Part shown: positions 62,038 to 64,000 of the stretch, one piece after another | How the letters are laid out: every line of letters starts with the position of its first letter | How positions within the stretch are numbered: position 1 is the stretch's first letter | Source: JACRIM01 sp038042195 | GTDB lineage: Bacteria > Planctomycetota > Phycisphaerae > UBA1845 > UTPLA1 | Length of the DNA: 64,000 nucleotides | Reading direction: 5' to 3' | Assembly: GCA_038042195.1 (NCBI GenBank) | Contig: JBBTET010000021.1 | Location: 14,103-78,102 of the forward strand | Position numbers and translations under genes: made by a program | The notes under the pieces: generated by a model | Seen by the model: the letters and a program-made list of their open reading frames with translations, nothing else | What the model was told of the DNA's origin: nothing | Database searches by the model: none

Positions 62038-63654
62038 CTAAAACACCTGCCCCGTATCAAACCGCCCCAGCGACGCCTCCAACGCGGTCATCATCTCGCC
62101 CACTGTGCAGTACGCTTTCGCCCCATCGATCAACGCGGGCATCACATTCCGCTTCGCACCGGCATCCTCCGTGATCTGCTTTAGCGCCGACTTCACCTTC
62201 GCGGCGTCGCGCTTGGCTTTCAAAGCCTTCAACCCGGCAACCACCTCATCCTCGACCTCACCTTCGATCTTCAGCAGCTCAATTCCGGGGCCGTCGTCCT
62301 CCGTGTAATCCGTCACGCCGACGAGCTTCTTGTCACCGCGCTCCACGGCCGCGCTGTACTTGTACGACGCGTCGGCGATCTCGCGGCGGATGTAGCCGTT
62401 CTCAATCGCCCCAATCATGCCGCCCATCTCGTCAATCGTCTCGATGTACTCCCGCGCCTCGGCCTCCAATTGATTCGTCAGCGACTCGACGTAGAAACTC
62501 CCGCCCAGTGGATCAACGACATTCGCCACGCCCGTCTCACACGCCAGCACCTGCTGCGTGCGCAACGCCAGCGTCACGGCATGTTCCGTCGGCAGACAGA
62601 CCGTCTCGTCCATGCTGTTGGTGTGCAAACTCTGACAACCGCCCAGCACCGCCGCCATCGCCTGATACGCCACGCGCATCAGGTTCACATGCGGCTGCTT
62701 GCTGTAGAGGCTGCAACCGGCCGTCTGGGCGTGGAAGCGGAGCCACATGGATCGGTCGTTCTTCGCGCCGAAGCGTTCCTTCATGTACCACGCCCACAGC
62801 CGACGGGCGGCGCGGAACTTGGCGATTTCCTCGAAAAACTCGTTGTGACTGTTGAAGAAGAATGACAGCCGTGGGGCGAAGGAATCAATGTCCATGCCCC
62901 GATCGACGCAGGCCTGGGCATAGTGCAACCCATCGCCGAGCGTGAAGGCCAATTCCTGCCCCGCCGTGCTGCCGGCCTCGCGAATGTGATAGCCGCTGAT
63001 GGAGACGGGGTTGTATTGCGGCAATTCCTTGGCGCAAAACTCAATCGTGTCGGTGACGAGGTGAACACTCTCGGCCGGCGGAAAGACGAATTCATTCTGG
63101 GCGTGAAACTCCTTGAGAATATCGTTCTGGCAGGTGCCGCGGAGCTTGTCGCGAGGCACGCCGGTCTTGTCGGCCGTGGCGATGTAGAAGGCGATGAGGA
63201 TCGCGCCAGGGGCATTGATCGTCATGGAGACGGAGACGTCGCCGAGGTTGATGCCGCCGAAGAGCACCTCGAAATCCGCCAGCGACGATATCGCCACACC
63301 GCAGCGACCAACTTCACCGAGCGAAAGCGGATCATCGGCATCGCGTCCCATCAGCGTCGGCAAGTCAAACGCCGTGGAGAGACCGGTCTGCCCACGCGTG
63401 AGGAGGAACTTGAATCGTTCATTCGTCTGCCGCGCACTGCCGAAACCGGCGAACTGGCGCATGGTCCACTGCTTCTTGCGATAGAGTTCAGGATGTACGC
63501 CTCGCGTAAACGGGAACTGCCCAGGGTCGCCCAGATGCGAGTCGTAATCAACCTCGAGAATATGCTCGGGCCGATAGACGGTTTGCAAGGGGCGGCCGGA
63601 GATGGTGGTATGCGGGCCGATTTCACCGGGATGGATGCCGATATCCTGCTTCAT
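62038..63654 (-). CDS. B12-dependent acyl-CoA mutase, catalytic subunit without B12-binding domain
   Basis: A 538-residue substrate-binding (TIM-barrel) subunit of the methylmalonyl-CoA mutase family. Signature blocks are intact: WTMRQFAGFG, GQTGLSTAFDLPTLMG, SMTINAPGAI, QNDILKEF, SISGYHIREAGSTA (His223), FFFNSHNEFFEEIAKFRA, RFHAQTAG, and GCQSLHTNSMDE. The DxHxxG B12-binding domain is absent and must come from another gene. The residue aligning with Arg207 of methylmalonyl-CoA mutase is Gln186 (HAQNEF), the change seen in isobutyryl- and hydroxyisobutyryl-CoA mutases, so methylmalonyl-CoA is not the likely substrate. ATG 63654 starts at the domain edge. Confidence 0.88.
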   Translation of the reverse strand: MKQDIGIHPGEIGPHTTISGRPLQTVYRPEHILEVDYDSHLGDPGQFPFTRGVHPELYRKKQWTMRQFAGFGSARQTNERFKFLLTRGQTGLSTAFDLPTLMGRDADDPLSLGEVGRCGVAISSLADFEVLFGGINLGDVSVSMTINAPGAILIAFYIATADKTGVPRDKLRGTCQNDILKEFHAQNEFVFPPAESVHLVTDTIEFCAKELPQYNPVSISGYHIREAGSTAGQELAFTLGDGLHYAQACVDRGMDIDSFAPRLSFFFNSHNEFFEEIAKFRAARRLWAWYMKERFGAKNDRSMWLRFHAQTAGCSLYSKQPHVNLMRVAYQAMAAVLGGCQSLHTNSMDETVCLPTEHAVTLALRTQQVLACETGVANVVDPLGGSFYVESLTNQLEAEAREYIETIDEMGGMIGAIENGYIRREIADASYKYSAAVERGDKKLVGVTDYTEDDGPGIELLKIEGEVEDEVVAGLKALKAKRDAAKVKSALKQITEDAGAKRNVMPALIDGAKAYCTVGEMMTALEASLGRFDTGQVF

Positions 63655-63836
63655 GTATGCACCTGCAAGGGCCGGGCAACGGACCCGGCTGGGGACGGAT
63701 GGCGATTGGTCCGGGGTATCCGAGACGGGGGTAATGATACCGCCGCTCGAAAGAACTGTCGCTACGGGCGCATTGATCGCCGGGATAGGTTTACCTATAA
63801 CTATTGCTGGAGAATAGACCATTGGAGTCGTAAGTC

Positions 63837-64000
63837 ATGGGTACGTTTCAGGTCGGCTGCACCATCGAAAACCACGCGAATCCGAAAAGGTCGGCGAAGG
63901 TGTCCCGCCTTCTGGTGGACACAGGAAGTGACTATTCCTGGATTCCAGAAGGTGTCCTACGGAAAATTGGCGTGGCTGAACAGAAGCGCGACTTGGCATT
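63837..64000 (+). CDS. aspartyl-protease-like protein, 3' end outside window
   Basis: A frame from ATG 63837 (GGAG ten bases upstream) runs open to the window edge. Its 54 visible residues include LLVDTGSDYSWIP, the DTG(S) active-site motif of retropepsin-type aspartic proteases (clan AA), preceded by a beta-strand MGTFQVGCTIEN. Small clan AA proteins occur in many bacteria as single-domain peptidases. The rest lies beyond the window, so the call is partial. Confidence 0.65.
   Translation, partial: MGTFQVGCTIENHANPKRSAKVSRLLVDTGSDYSWIPEGVLRKIGVAEQKRDLA

Overview
This GC-rich window with dense, short-spaced genes most likely comes from an uncultured member of the Planctomycetota (Phycisphaerae-like). 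Three things point there: five large secreted proteins end in dockerin-like calcium-binding tails of the GDxNxDGxxDxxD type; one protein is built from repeated Cys-rich GACC modules; and the gene set mixes a DUF1844 protein, a bd-like oxidase fused to cytochrome c, and a DUF115/SPASM gene pair. This assignment is inference from gene content. No phage, insertion sequence or CRISPR array is visible. One 100-N assembly gap (24945-25044) falls inside tandem TPR repeats.

Layout. 0-10 kb: end of a MOSC gene, an HtrA-type protease with a co-transcribed inactive relative, pcm, a CAP-domain protein, a CsgG-like lipoprotein, a HisH-like protein without its catalytic Cys and His, an OmpA-family lipoprotein with a clear promoter and terminator, and a prepilin peptidase. 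10-20 kb: a quinol nitric oxide reductase, an aroDE / phosphoesterase / aroK cluster, AMP nucleosidase, a two-gene bd-like oxidase, and a likely self-contained hairpin RNA upstream of a DUF1844 gene. 20-30 kb: a Cys-rich repeat protein, ispE, a Gly-rich lipoprotein, tRNA-Leu(UAA), the interrupted TPR gene, a GGDEF/REC-like pair and a PBP4-type peptidase. 29-38 kb: a three-gene block (SPASM protein without the radical-SAM cysteines, DUF115/MAF protein, coiled-coil membrane protein), mtfA, a MaoC hydratase, a family 2 glycosyltransferase and a histidine kinase. 38-50 kb: secreted repeat proteins, two alpha/beta hydrolases, purN, an FAD oxidoreductase with a cyclic-nucleotide-binding protein, and a protein kinase. 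50-64 kb: sirtuin, EamA transporter, malate dehydrogenase, an AT-richer STAS-ATPase/DUF4325 pair, an NtrC-type two-component pair, a PLP-dependent cysteine-synthase-family enzyme, a PIN toxin with a putative antitoxin, a B12-dependent acyl-CoA mutase catalytic subunit, and the start of an aspartyl-protease-like gene.

Together these describe a Gram-negative-type heterotroph with a large secretome, a respiratory chain that can handle NO and low oxygen, and c-di-GMP, two-component and Ser/Thr kinase signalling. A recurring theme is proteins that keep a fold but have lost its catalytic residues (the HtrA partner, the HisH-like protein and the SPASM protein). The candidates for undescribed biology are these pseudoenzymes, the C-loop hairpin RNA at 19484-19549, and the STAS-ATPase/DUF4325 module.
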